Position numbers and translations under genes: made by a program. From contig BSYQ01000009.1 of assembly GCA_030272585.1 (NCBI GenBank), positions 3,038,001-3,102,000 on the forward strand: a stretch of DNA of 64,000 bases, in the 5' to 3' direction. The DNA comes from Bryopsis sp. KO-2023 (Eukaryota; Chlorophyta; Ulvophyceae; Bryopsidales; Bryopsidaceae). This document shows positions 35,267 through 47,456 of the stretch, in pieces (the stretch's first letter is position 1; each line of letters opens with the position of its first letter). The notes under the pieces were generated by a model. It saw only the letters and a program-made list of their open reading frames with translations. It searched no databases and was not told where the DNA came from.

Positions 35267-36649
35267 CATAACCGTTCGGTGGTGGGGGGGGGTTGATTGT
35301 GATGCACCAAATAGCCCTTGACATGCAATATGACATGCATGCATGACATGCAACATGACATGTACATTCATCGATGATGTCTTGGGGGGGATTTGGCCAT
35401 GCATGAGATCCATGCACGTTCTGACCATTGTGTGTGGGGGATTTCCATGCTGCATGCATGTGCTTTTGTGTGTGGGTGTGTGTGTTTTTTGTTTTCCTTG
35501 AAATGAATGTTGGCCATGTGCATCTCCATATTGGAAGTTGCATGTGAATAGCGATTTCTTTCCTTTTCTTAACTTCCGGGGGAAAATTTGGAAAAAGGAT
35601 TTAGTTTTAGGACTTGAGAAAAACGCATGGATTGAGGTAGTCATTTTCAAGAGAATGATTGAGTGAGGGTGGAAGAAATAATATGATTTGATTTTTTGGG
35701 GGGGGAAATCAATTTATCCAATGGGGGGGGGGGGGAGATCAATTTATCCAATGGGGGGGGGGGGAGGAGGAGGAAGGGAGCGCTTGTCTATAATTTGTAT
35801 TGATGATTCTTAGAGCATTATTGATTATATGTTGATAATCGATTTGAGCGATTTCGGGAATGGGGTTGGGAAAAGATAAAAACACGAAAAAAAGAAAAAG
35901 AAATACAAGGAATGAGGATGACAGGGAAAAAAGAAAGAAAAAAGAAAAGAAAAGAAAGAAAAATCTATTAGTCGATAGAGTAATCGATATTGATGACGGT
36001 TGGCCCACATGGTTATGTACATGAGGTTTTCTTGTCAAGATTTCGGCATGCATATTTTGCTTGGCCTAACTCTCCGCTGTCTTTTTTTTTTTTTCATGCT
36101 TCGCTGTATGGCATCCTGTCTTCAATTTAGATTGTTACATTATTGTGCTGCATGTGGATGAGCAAAATGCAAAAATCACAGCTCTGTTTTTTTCATTGGC
36201 ATCTTTGTTTGATTGAACACAGCAGAACGATAGGTTGATTTCGGGGGGGTTCATTCCACCAGCATAAGGGGTGTTTTTTTTTGAGGGAATTCACCCAACC
36301 CCCATATTTTGTATTTTTTGCAGCTGCATGACTCTATGGGCATTTAGCTTGAAAATTTCTGCATGCCATTTTTCCTGGTTCTGGGGACACTCTGATTTTA
36401 ATTCGAAACTCCATCTCTTTCAAACAATCGAATAACACCCCGACAGTAAATGCTGTGCGTTCCTCCAACAACGAAAAAATATGTTGAGGGGAAGTTGGCT
36501 TGGTGAATGCATCCATAACACTCTTTGTTGTTGTTTTTTTGTCTTGTCCGCATTTGACCTATATTGTGTGTGTGTGTGGGGGGGGATTCTTGATATGGCA
36601 AATAGGTAAATAGATATGGCGGCTTGGTGATTCTATTCCGGTTTTCATC
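35267..36649. other. Convergent 3' flanks rich in simple repeats
   Basis: Between the BTB stop and the prolyl-hydroxylase stop. It holds repeated ATGACATGCA words at 35,318-35,362, the duplicated unit at 35,708-35,764, an AG-rich tract at 35,880-35,965 and several G runs. No coding frame is supported. Confidence 0.5.
35708..35764 (+). repeat. Two-copy 30-bp direct repeat ending in G runs
   Basis: ATCAATTTATCCAATGGG starts at 35708 and again at 35738, each followed by a run of G. Period is 30 bp. Lies in the 3' flank of the BTB gene. Confidence 0.8.
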
Positions 36650-39600
36650 CTACAAAGATATGAATTCCTCTGGCGATAAGATTTTGTCGTTCCCATCAGC
36701 TTTGCAGTTTGGGTCCCCTAATCGCAACAAAAACGAGTTGAAAAAAACAACAACAAAAGAAAAGAAAAAGAAAGATTCACTTATGAAGTCGTAATTTTCC
36801 CCCCACTTTGCCTTTCTTTCTTTTCCAGCACTCTTTTGTTGTGAAATCAAACAAAAAAATTAGGAATGAAAATAGATAAAAAAAAGAGGACTGTAGATTC
36901 TAGTCCTGCTTAACGAGCTGATAGAAGCAGAGTTGATGCAGAACCAAAATAGAATTTATTAAACAACCTTGGAAGTATTTGTGCATCCGATTCTGTAGGT
37001 TGATCTATATCCCTTCTTTCTTCCTGTTTTTGAAACTCACCTTTGGAGCAAGGCTTGCATGTCTTACATGAGAATCGACATTGGCCCAAGGAACCCCCAT
37101 CCCCGACCTGTGTATTTCACACAGAAATACAAGCACAAGAAATAGATTTGAACTATTCTCTTTTGTGTGACCAAAAAAACTAGATGTGCTGCAAATTCTT
37201 TATCAGGTTCAACTTCCTTCCCCCTTCCCCCCCCCAAAAAAAGAGAAAAAAATGAAGCCAAGGAAAAATCGTGGATGAAAAAAAAGAAACCTGGGCGAAA
37301 TGTTGGTTTTGGCCAAATGTTACATGTGGATATACTCGTTCAGATCTCATATGTGGAGCAACCAGCCATTTTTTGTCTTTTCTCTTCAACTTTGGGAATA
37401 GGCTTAATAGCATGAGAAAAACTATCACATTTGCATTCATGCATATTCTGGATATCAAGGAATATCCTTTTTTTTCTTGGTTGGCTATTACCATGTATCC
37501 AGGGTTGCTTTTGCACTCTCCCTCCTTCGCCCATTGTTCGCACGACACATTGTAATCTTTGCACTCTTTGGGATCCACAGGGGGGGCTATCGTGCAGGGG
37601 AAAAAAAAAGCAAGCAGCAAAATAAGATAAAATTTAACCAAAAAAAGAGAGAAATAGGAAATTTGTTGAAATCTTACCACTTAATGCCCCATCGTCTGAA
37701 ATTTAATCTAGTATTAGGCGCTAGATTTTGCACGAAAAGCTTATGCTTGCACAATTCACCTGATGCTGAAAATAATGTTCTACACTGGATGCGAGGGCAT
37801 GTCAGATAATCCTGGATGGATGGACATACAGACACACACCTTGGAAGGCAGATGCATGGATCCATTTGGTGGCTGTCCATTTTGTCCCTTGCAAAACGGG
37901 GCAACTGGCATGCAATGATTTTTCGTCGGCCTTCGCCACTTCGACGTCAAAATCCCAGAAAAGAATGGCGTCTCCCTGAAACAGATGTTTTTTTTTTATA
38001 TATGTGTGCATTTGTTATGCCAGTGTCTTCCCACCCCGCAAAGAAAAAGAGAAAAAGAAAGGAAGGGAAAAGACTTATCACCTTTTTGGGGATAGCAGCT
38101 ACCCCTCGCTTTGCACACTCCGAAATATGAGTTTGTTTTTGCCGAGATTCGTCGATCCACTCCGAGTTGAAAAACAGTTTCACCACCCTCTTCCACATCT
38201 GAGCATTCCCCCCCAAAAAAAAATAAAAAATAAATAAACAATGTTATTGTTATTTACAAAAAAAAAAAGTCTCGTTTTCAAAACGGAGGCACTTTTTGAT
38301 TTTGGATGAAACTTGGTTTTATTTATTTTTCCTCAACGCTGCGACAGTGGTTCATTAACACATATCACGCAAAATCCAATTATCACTCCATTTCTTAAAA
38401 ACAAAGGGGGATATTTAACACAGATTTGAGAATTGTTTTTTCCGATACCTTTCAAGTACATGACTACAGTTGCTATTCTGTTCCCTCCATGCAATTCTTC
38501 CTTGAATTGGGGCTGTTCTTTGAACCAATCCCAATGAGAATCGTATTTTTGGCCAATCTCATAATGCAGCACCTGTTGACACAGCTGCTCAATATCCGTT
38601 TATGCGTGTAGATAAAAATATTGCTTTATTGTTCTTCTCAGGTTTTTTTTTTTTATACTGCAAATTTTCAAATTATCGAATGGAGAAAAAAAAAACACGC
38701 CGCCATCATGGGTGGAAACGATCGATACTACGAGTGGGGGATTTTATGAACCACATCCAGAAAAAAAAAAAAACACGAAAAGGTGAAAAGGGGGTCGTCC
38801 AGTTACTCACCTGCATGCTTTCTTGATTTTCTTTGGGCAATCGTGTCCAAATGGCAACTCTCGTTTCAATGGTTTGGATGATGTCATCTTGATTGATTCT
38901 GTTAGAAGAGGGCATAAAAATTGAGTTTTGATTCCTGTTGTTTTCAGGGTTTTCTTTGGAAAGGGGGGGGACGCGGGGAGTTTTGAAAACTTCGATGTGT
39001 GCGTGTTTCAGTTTTTTTTTCCCTCAGCAAAACTAGTTTTCAGTAGAATAATCAAATAAAAGTGTTCCAAAAATAAGCATTCAACATGCTTGCCCCAAAA
39101 CTCCTCAAACTGAGCAGGGTTCGAAATAATTTGTACGTCTATTTATATATTTACTCTATCTTTCATTTCAAAAATCATCTCATCCATTTTTTTTTATCTT
39201 TTGAAAAACAACTGTACGAAATCTGATATGTGTAAAGATAATGTTCTCATCTGTGTGAAATTAACCGGAATGTCTGAAAATAAATAAATAAAATAAAATG
39301 CAATGCAATGAACAGTACTGGAGAAAGGTGCCAGAGCTTGTTCTGATGGAATCCATTTTTGCTTTTCCAGTCACCGCATCGACCACAAAAGATCTTGTCA
39401 TCTTCAGCATGAACAAATTGATTTCAAACCCAGTTGAAGATATATTTACAAAAAAAGTTGAAAAAAAAAGCGGTAGAAAAAAAGCTTATCTCTGGAAATG
39501 AAAACAACTTGCTTATCCAGCTTTTTTTTGTTCCCACCACAGTTCAACCTCTTCTTGCTGTCTCTTTCTGATTTTCCACATATTCCATCTTGATTCGAAA

Positions 39601-40608
39601 AGGAGGGGGGGGGCTGGATATGCGTTTCCCTCAACGTATGCATTTTTCTGATACATCTGTATATTCCATGCTTTTTTTTTCTTCTTCTTAAAAGTACCCT
39701 AATTTGCTACCTGTGGTTTTGCCAACTCCACAACATGATCGCATTCTGCAGCGGTCATGAAATTGTGAAAGACATATGCTCTTGGAGCCCACGACACCGT
39801 TTCAATCCTGTGGAATCAATCAAGACAAATAAATAAATACATTATCCCCCTGTTGCTCATCCTTCTTTTGTTTATTTTAAGAGAAAGAAATCGAGAAGCA
39901 GAAACACCAGCCGAGCATGTTTCATATATATATTCACATATATTTCTCACCATCTTCGGCGGCTCTCCGGAGGATTCTGTGGAAAAGCAGGTCTTCTCAA
40001 TAAACATGACAATTTGGAGGCAATCATTTTTATTTTTTTTGGTTCCAAATTATTACTGCTCACGTGAAACAGTTCTCACACATCCCTCACTCTTGATGCA
40101 AGCAAAATATAGATTAACCAGGGGAGTTTGCATATTTTATTCTTTCACTCCGTTTTTTTTCAACCCAGCAACACAGTGATGGGTGAAAGAACCTTGGCTC
40201 CGTTTTTGTGGTCTGGCTTGTACACCTCGCCCTCCCATCCAAGAAATGACTCTTCTCGAGTTGTCAGGTATGGTCCATAACGGATGGGGCCTTGGCAGAA
40301 AAACAGCAACGATTGGGTGCATAGATCTTTTGCAGAAAAACGATATCTGTGGTTGACCCCTTATTTTTCATCTCCTTGTGAAGAATTCGACTTTCATTTT
40401 CTTTCTGAGGTGAACACACCACTCCATCCAAAACAAGAAAACCATCAAGACGTCCTGTTTTGGGGGGCTGGCTTTTTTGAAAAGACCGAGGTAACGGGCG
40501 TCACGGTAACGGCGTTACGTCACTGGAGGACTTACGACTCGCGTGAATCGACTCCAGAGAAGAGGACAACAGCAGAAAAAGTGGCAGCATTTGGCACGAA
40601 AATTTCAT
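36650..40608 (-). CDS. P4H: Prolyl 4-hydroxylase with ShKT domain (apparent frameshift)
   Basis: Secretory-pathway 2-oxoglutarate/Fe(II) enzyme that hydroxylates prolines of cell-wall or secreted proteins. Twelve exons: 40608-40536, 40290-40193, 39976-39951, 39807-39711, 39401-39319, 38898-38811, 38572-38449, 38198-38082, 37975-37840, 37586-37492, 37107-37041 and 36717-36650; about 356 residues. The ATG at 40608 starts a signal peptide (MKFSCQMLPLFLLLSSSLES). Core: WIETVSWAPRAYVFHNFM, RTSSGTFL, the HxD iron site in YDSHWDWF, DVEEGGETVF, and the distal His and 2-oxoglutarate Lys in LHASCPVLQGTKWTATKW. A ShKT domain with six cysteines follows (CKDYNVSCEQWAKEGECK, CRFSCKTCKPC), then an EF-hand-like acidic tail. 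Exon 38198-38082 has one base too many after GETVF. The first three exons are less certain. Confidence 0.9.
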
Positions 40609-40976
40609 CCCGGTAGTTTCAGTGAAGCAAGGATAAAGCGCTTCTGTCGATAAAGAAGACTAGTTTAAAAAGGTAGGGTTCAGTCTCTGGGTACGATCTG
40701 TCAAACTGGAACACGTACACAGGACGAGTACCAGCAGCCAGAAACCCTCCAAGAACGTCAGTTGATGAGGACACTCATGCGACAGAAACTTTTGCCAGAA
40801 ATGGAAAGCAAGAAACGCATTGTGTTCGACCGTCCAGCAGGAAACGAACAAAGCAAACAACGGCGCCTAACAAAAACACCACCAGACAAGTCTGCCCTAT
40901 CCCCACACAAGCCAACCAATTCCAAAAGTTTGATAACGCCCAGTGACATCCAAAAACACAAAACGCGTCAAAGTCG
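40609..40976. other. Spacer between two minus-strand genes
   Basis: Separates the ACAD stop from the prolyl-hydroxylase ATG. It must contain the promoter of the hydroxylase and the 3' UTR of the ACAD gene. Nothing coding is recognisable. Confidence 0.4.
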
Positions 40977-43900
40977 TCACAGTTTGGACCCTCCTTCCAG
41001 CTCCAATCTACCAACAGTCGCCAGATGCACTTCGTCGGGGCCGTCAGCGATGCGAATGGTCCTCGCTATGACCCACATTCTGGCCAACGGCGTATCATCC
41101 GACACCCCGGAGCCGCCATGCAACTGGACGGCGTAATCAATCACTCGACACACCGCTCGCGGCACGAAAATCTTGGCGGCGGAGATCTGCACTCGCGCCG
41201 CTTTGTTCCCGAACTTGTCTAAATCATTCGCCGCGTTCAAAACGAGCAACCTGTAGATGCACAGCATTTACAAGACAAGCCATCAGCATCATGCATTGAT
41301 CCATACCCCCCCCACGACTGGAGCCAGCAACCACCATTTTCCGCTCACCTCGCGGCTTCGATGTCCACTCTGCATTCGGCAAGTTTGATCCTGACTGCAG
41401 GGTTGCTGGCCAAGGGCCCACCGAAAGCGGTTCTGTTGTGAGCTCGATCCTTCATGAGAGTCATGGACCTTTCCGCCAACCCCACCAATCGCATGCAGTG
41501 ATGCAATCGACCTGGGCCCAGCCGTGCTTGGGCCATTTCGAAGCCTCGGCCTTCTCCCCACATCACGTTCGACCTCGGAACTCTAATTATCAAAAAAAGA
41601 CATTCTCTTTCTCTGATCCAGTGACTGTGGAGGAATTGGAGCACTCAATTCGAGCAGTGGAGGGGCAGCAGCATGGGTTTCAGTGTAGTGTATTGGAAAA
41701 AATAATAATGGAGAAGGTTGGGGGTTCAGATGTTTTCGATTGCAAAATGGCTGGCATTACCTGACGTTTTCAAAAACAATTTCTGCATGCCCCTCTGGAG
41801 CATCATCGTAGCCATACACCAACATAGGCCGGATGACTCTGATCCCTGAAAAAATCAACACAACACTGCTCTTTTCCTTTTTTTTTCCTTCCTAAAAAAG
41901 CAAGCAAAGCATTCGAACACAACCCGAACTTCCTTTTCCAATTTGTTGGGAGCACTCCCTCTCTCCCCCCCCCCCCCCCAAAAAAAAGGGAAAAAAGATG
42001 TTAATGTGCCCATGAAAATCAACCTCTGGTGCCTTCCAGATTATGATGCTTACCTGGTGACTTCATTGGCACCAGCACCATCGATTGCTGCTTATAGGTG
42101 GGGGCGCTAAAATCTGTTTTCCCCATGAATATGCACACTTCACAGAAAGGGTGCAGCGCTCCACTCGTCCACCATTTCCTTCCGTTCAGAATGTACTCCT
42201 CGCCAGATTGGACTATAGCTGACTGGAAAAAAAACCCAAAAAAACCCACCCATCAGTCAAGGTACCATACTAATGAAAATCCCTGAAACGAGAAGTATAT
42301 AACCAAAATGGCACCATTTTTTTTTCCTGAGTAGCACATTCTTTATTCTTTTTTTCTTTTTTTTTTCAGGGAAAGTCTCACCTGTATGTTCCGTGCATCA
42401 GAGGATGCCACCATTCTTTCTGTCATTCCGAAACAAGATCTGATTTTTCCCTCCAACAGGGGCAGCAGCCATTTTATTTTTTGCTCCCTTGACCCAAACC
42501 TGCAAAGTTTAGATGCCCAGCACCACCAAGTCAGACATAACCCACCTCCAACAAAAAAACAACGAAAGAGAAAAAAAGTCTTCTGCCCCCAGTTTTTCTC
42601 TCTGAACAATGAAAGCAACAATGGGATATATGATGCAGACCTCGCAATTATCACCTGGCCAGCAATTCCATATTTCCGGTGTCTGGTGCACTGCAATTGA
42701 AAACTTCCGATGCCCAGAAACACGCCCCCATGATTTCGCTCAGGTGCGCATACTCCAAATTCGACAGCCCCGGCCCCAACAGCAGCTTCCCCTGCTCCGG
42801 ACCATGCAATTCGTTCACCAATTCTTTGATGCTTTCTGCAGTGTCGGCCGGCAGCCACAGATTCCATAGACCGCATTTTTTCGCATCGGATTTCAGCTCC
42901 TCCAGCAGAGGGGGTATGTCCCATCTTCATATGCACAATATGACAAAACTTAATATCAGACCCCTCCCCTCCCCCCCCAAACCCCCCAAAAAAGAAAAAA
43001 CGAGCCAAAGAAAAGCAAAGCAAAAACTCAAGTGAAGAAAACAATCACCTGTTATCAGATTTGCAGTGCTCCTCCCAGTCCGGCTCCGCAGGGAAAATTT
43101 TTTCATTCATGAAGTTTCTCAATTTTTGAGCGATGGTTCTGACTCTGCCAGAGGGCTCGAAACCCGAGGAGCCCGCATTGTCAAATTGTGGCATATTCTT
43201 CGGCATGGGGTCGTTTTGCTGGGCGATTAGTAAGCCCCTGCCAACGATGGTATTAACGACCTCAGCAGATCCCAAGGAGGATGCCACCTTTGAAGAAGCA
43301 TTGCCCTATTGAAGCAAAAAAGTAAAATAACTAAAATTATGACTAATAATAATTGCACTTTCTTTTCGAAAGGGAAAAAAGCGAGTAGAGATAGCCCCCC
43401 CCCCAAAAAAAAGCCAAGCTTTCAATCTGCATTTGGCCTGGGTGTTGAGAAAAGACAACCAAGCAACTTGCTTCTCCTATTTTTATCCAAAATACAACAT
43501 AGATCGGCTGCCCCCTCTTTTTTTTTGGGGGGGGGGGAGCATGCTTTGTTTTCATTTTCATTCTCATTTTGTTCGAATTTGAAATTGACATACTTGTTTC
43601 GCTCTCGCCCCTACACCTTGGACGATGGATGCAAGCCGAAAGAGGGAAAGGCATTTGTAGAACGCCCAATCGGTCGGTGTCGGAGGAGAAATATTTCTTC
43701 TGGCTTTGCAATAGAGCTCCAAAAATTTGGATTCGGAAGGAACTCCTTGCGGATGCGGATTTGATAATGCCGGCAAAAAAGGCACCGAGGGCATGTAATA
43801 GGGAAGACAACAGTACGCCACATCGGCCCAAGGGTTGCCCTGTCGAGACGAAAAGAAAAGAAATCAGAATTAGCTAGGAACTGTGAAATAAAGCTTCAGA

Positions 43901-46900
43901 AAAAAAAAAAAACAGCTTCTTTGGGTGATGTTGTCATGTGGACAGCAAAAAGTGAAAAATTATGTTATCTATCTCCCTTTTCAGTTTTTTAATTTTTCTA
44001 ATTTTAATTTTATTTTTTTCAGGGGGGGGGGGAGGGGGAAACTGTATACGAAGTAAATTAATCAAACAGTGAAAACATGTACCAGGGTTGAGAGCTCCCA
44101 ATCAAGGACAGCTTTGATTTTTCTCGGTCGGCTCTTGCTGAAAATGAAATTGTCAACCTTAAAATCCCCTGGCAAGAATCAAAAAAAGCATAAGCATAAG
44201 CATAAGCATAAGCATAAGCATAAGCATAAGCATAAGCATAAGCATAAGCATAAGCATAAGCATAAGCATAAGCATAGCCAAAGAATCCAAGAGAAGCAAC
44301 AATTGTTTCACATATTAAAAACACCACAGGAAGAAAAACAGCTTCTGTCCTTGAAATTTTTGGATAAAACAAAAAAAAAGCCATTGTCCGATGACAGTCG
44401 AGGTGGAAAAAAAAAGAATCAGATACAAATCTTAACAAAAATAGAACGAAAACGGCGAAAAAAGAGGTCCAACATTCCATCATAGTGATCGAAAAAAGGG
44501 AAAAAAAAAGAAAAAAAACAGTTCTGTATCGTATTTTCACCTCGAAAAAATTATTTACCATGTGCTATGCATCCTTCCCCCGGATCTGCATCGCACTGGG
44601 GTATTCTGGACAAAAGCCAATCTTTTAAATTCACGACAGAGGATTCGGGGACTCCATCCACGGATGCCTGAAATTGCCTCCACCAGCGATTGACCTGTGA
44701 AACCACATGTTTCAGAAATTCTTCTGCTCAGTAGGAATCGACAAAATTATATTTTAGCGCCAATAACAATTTTTATCTTTATTTTCACAAAGATATATCA
44801 AAAATGGGAGACATTTGCATCCAAGAAAAAACGTACATATTGTTTTCCTTCGTTTATTTATTTTTTGTTTTTTTTTGGGGGGGGGTTCATGATTTTTTCC
44901 TGTGAAGCTGATTTTTATTTCAAATCAATTTAGCATTTTACCTGTCGCCTGCAGTAGTCTTTGCTTCGACCGTAATTTTGGAGTCCCACTGACGATGGCC
45001 TGATATCATGAAGAGCCCCCAACGTAGCTGAAAACGTAAACTCATTTTTTAATCTGTAACTATTTTTTTTCTATTTTTTCTTTATAAAACTGCTCTCCCT
45101 TCCCCGCTCCCTCCCCAAAAAATAAAAATAATAATAAAGATTTCAGGAAAAAAAACAATCGGTGTCCGATTCGGTCCCTTTCTACTTCAAATATATATTT
45201 GAATTTTTTCTTTTGAAACAATTTTGGCGATAAAATCCTTGCCTCGCATTTCACTGACAAAAGTGATATTAATACCCAAAAAAAATAACACACATTTTTC
45301 CATCAACCTGCAATGTCAGAGTAGATCTCTTGCCGCTCAATGGGGGCCAGCATCGGCAGATTCGCATCGCTGTAAACAGTCCCCTGAACAAAAGCATCAA
45401 CCCCTTTCAGACTTATTTTGTGTAAGTATAAAATATCGAAAGAAAAGGGCCCCACATTCTGGATCAAAATTGTGATCAAATTTTTTATTGTTTGAATCAG
45501 ATTGTTGAAATAATTCCGAAAAGCGACTGAGAAAGGGGGAAAAAAAGGTACAGAGCAGAGAAATTTTTACGAAGGGATTTTTAATTTGAAAACTATGGTT
45601 GCTTTGCTGACCGCGACATGCTCCATCAGATAAAAGGATGTCCCCACGACAGATTCATCGGAGCAAAATCCGAGGGTGCAGGGAACCTACATAAAACAAA
45701 GCCACCACACATAAAATTTGAAATTGTTTTTTAATCAAAGCAACCCTTTTACTTCTGAATACTTTTTATCCAACATCTTTGATGTAATTGCACCAGCTTT
45801 GATTACAAACAAATTTTAAATAGCCCACAAATGCACCCTCACATATACAAAAGCCATTTCCCCAAAGATTTTGGGTTTCTTATCGTTAAAAAAGACAGCA
45901 GAAAGAAAAAAAAACAAAATGAAATAAAAAGAAAAGAAAAAGAAATAAACAAAAAAATTATTCTTTTCTTTAGAAATTGAGAATTTATTACTTAAAAGGC
46001 TATTTCTGTCGAGGACACAATCAGTCTGTTTTGCTTGTCAAGTCAGTTTTATTGTCTTTCTTTTTCAACACAATCCCCAAAATATAATCTCAAATCAGGG
46101 CTATGGAAATAGAGAAAAAAAAATAGTCAGCGTGGGCCTGACCGGAATTCTCGTGCCTTCAAGAGCTTTCAATATTGTATACTCTCGTCTGACATCATGG
46201 GCTGATGCCAATAATTTTCCAGGGGGTCTTTTCCTCAACACACAAGATACTCTATCTCCCTTAAAATGAAAAGAAAAAAAAACAAAGAGTCATGAGAAAA
46301 AAAGTTGCAGGGAGATCTTGTCAGTTGCAGTATTGTATCGCACACACACACACAAATTTCCTGTGTGGTAAAAGTGAAGTCAGCTGGAGGTGTTTTTTTT
46401 CCAGTGTTTTAACACAAAAAAGAAAACAGTTATGATGTGTGCCAACAAAAATATATATATTTGGCCAGAATTAATTAAAAAAAAGAAAGGACGCTGCTAG
46501 CACGAGATGATGATGAATATTCTTGCTTTCTTTTACAAGACTTTTCTGCACACCAGCATAGCATGAGATGGAAAAAAAAAACCATGTCGGTTCCCTTTCT
46601 TTTTTTGGCCTACCTGGACAATGTAGGTCGGGTTCGACTGGCCATACGTCAACTGCAAGATTTTCAGGTCCCTTGTGGTGTGAAAAAAATCGGGATGGTC
46701 TTTCTTGAGATAACGGAGCAGCGATTTCTTCAATTAAACAAAGCCAGAAGGGAAAAAAAAAATTCATCTCAAGATTTAGATCCTATTCAGAGAGAATTTC
46801 ATTGTTGTTCACTAACAAAAACCAGTCATGGAGAAAGAAATGAGCTTCGAAAAAAAGATGTATACCCAAGAAAACAAAATCATGGCTGAAACGAAACATA

Positions 46901-46961
46901 CCTCATCCATGGCTAGTGCCATCGAGGGGGGCTCACCGATGGCTTCGGTGTGCATTGCCAT
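40977..46961 (-). CDS. ACAD11: ACAD10/11-type phosphotransferase-acyl-CoA dehydrogenase fusion
   Basis: Sixteen exons join in phase: 46961-46902, 46727-46614, 46259-46143, 45686-45612, 45383-45308, 45027-44942, 44694-44559, 44168-44083, 43839-43594, 43305-43049, 42924-42655, 42499-42382, 42222-42054, 41845-41761, 41582-41349 and 41250-40977; 800 residues, full length for the family. Residues 1-350 form an aminoglycoside-phosphotransferase-like domain: [27 protein letters not shown], Brenner motif HGDFKVDN, and LDWELSTLG. Residues about 380-800 are a flavin acyl-CoA dehydrogenase: [62 protein letters not shown] and [14 protein letters not shown]. The protein ends in SKL, a peroxisomal PTS1 signal, as in plant IBR3. 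Human ACAD10/11 act on 4-hydroxyacyl-CoAs, phosphorylating then eliminating. Several donors are weak (GTCAGG, GTCAGC). Confidence 0.95.
44187..44276 (+). repeat. (AGCATA)15 microsatellite
   Basis: Fifteen perfect copies of a six-base unit, 90 nt, inside the ACAD intron between exons 44694-44559 and 44168-44083. Both strands read as long open dipeptide repeats, which are artefacts of the microsatellite. Confidence 0.98.
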
Positions 46962-47456
46962 GATTTCGTTTTCTAAACACTCTCAATCGTGCGGCGCGAT
47001 TGCAAGGGTTTTAAAACGCGATTTAGGAAAGTAAAGCAGGCCTTTACACGCGCGTTCCACCCCATGACGACTGGGGGTGTGGTTCCCAGAGTGAGATCGT
47101 CACACTTTCTGCTCCTTCTATGTCACACCTGTGGCAGCAGCCACCCTGATGGGAAACTGGGTCGAAACCACAAAATCTGCTTTTACTTTTTTTTATTTAA
47201 TTGTTTCTGGGATCGTTTTTCCACACTTCGAAACGGAAGGTGTAAAGACTGGCTCCAAAGGCGCCGTCAAATCTTCATGGTGTATTCGTGAATTCGCGTT
47301 TGCTTTTCGATGGTCGCCTATTTCCTCTTGTCACCGAGACGTTTTCTAGCTGCTGGATAGCTCCCCCTTTGTTTTCCCAGTTGTCGACGTCTTTGGAAAA
47401 CACAAAAGCGTCAAAAGCTTGTGCGCGTCGCTTTGCCGATATCGGTGGATCTATTG
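46962..47456. other. Bidirectional promoter region, ACAD / cyclin H
   Basis: The 495 bp between divergent start codons of the peroxisomal ACAD-type gene and cyclin H. Complex sequence with almost no homopolymers and several CG-containing words. No TATA box is obvious. Confidence 0.5.

Noticed and set aside
36000-39000. Premature end of prolyl hydroxylase at the frameshift, making it a pseudogene
   Set aside because: All downstream exons, including the ShKT domain, keep conserved residues and phase, so a single-base sequence error or recent allele is more likely than decay.
44187-44276. Long open frames reading as Lys-His or Ala-Tyr repeats
   Set aside because: They are translations of an (AGCATA)n microsatellite within an intron whose flanking exons are secure.
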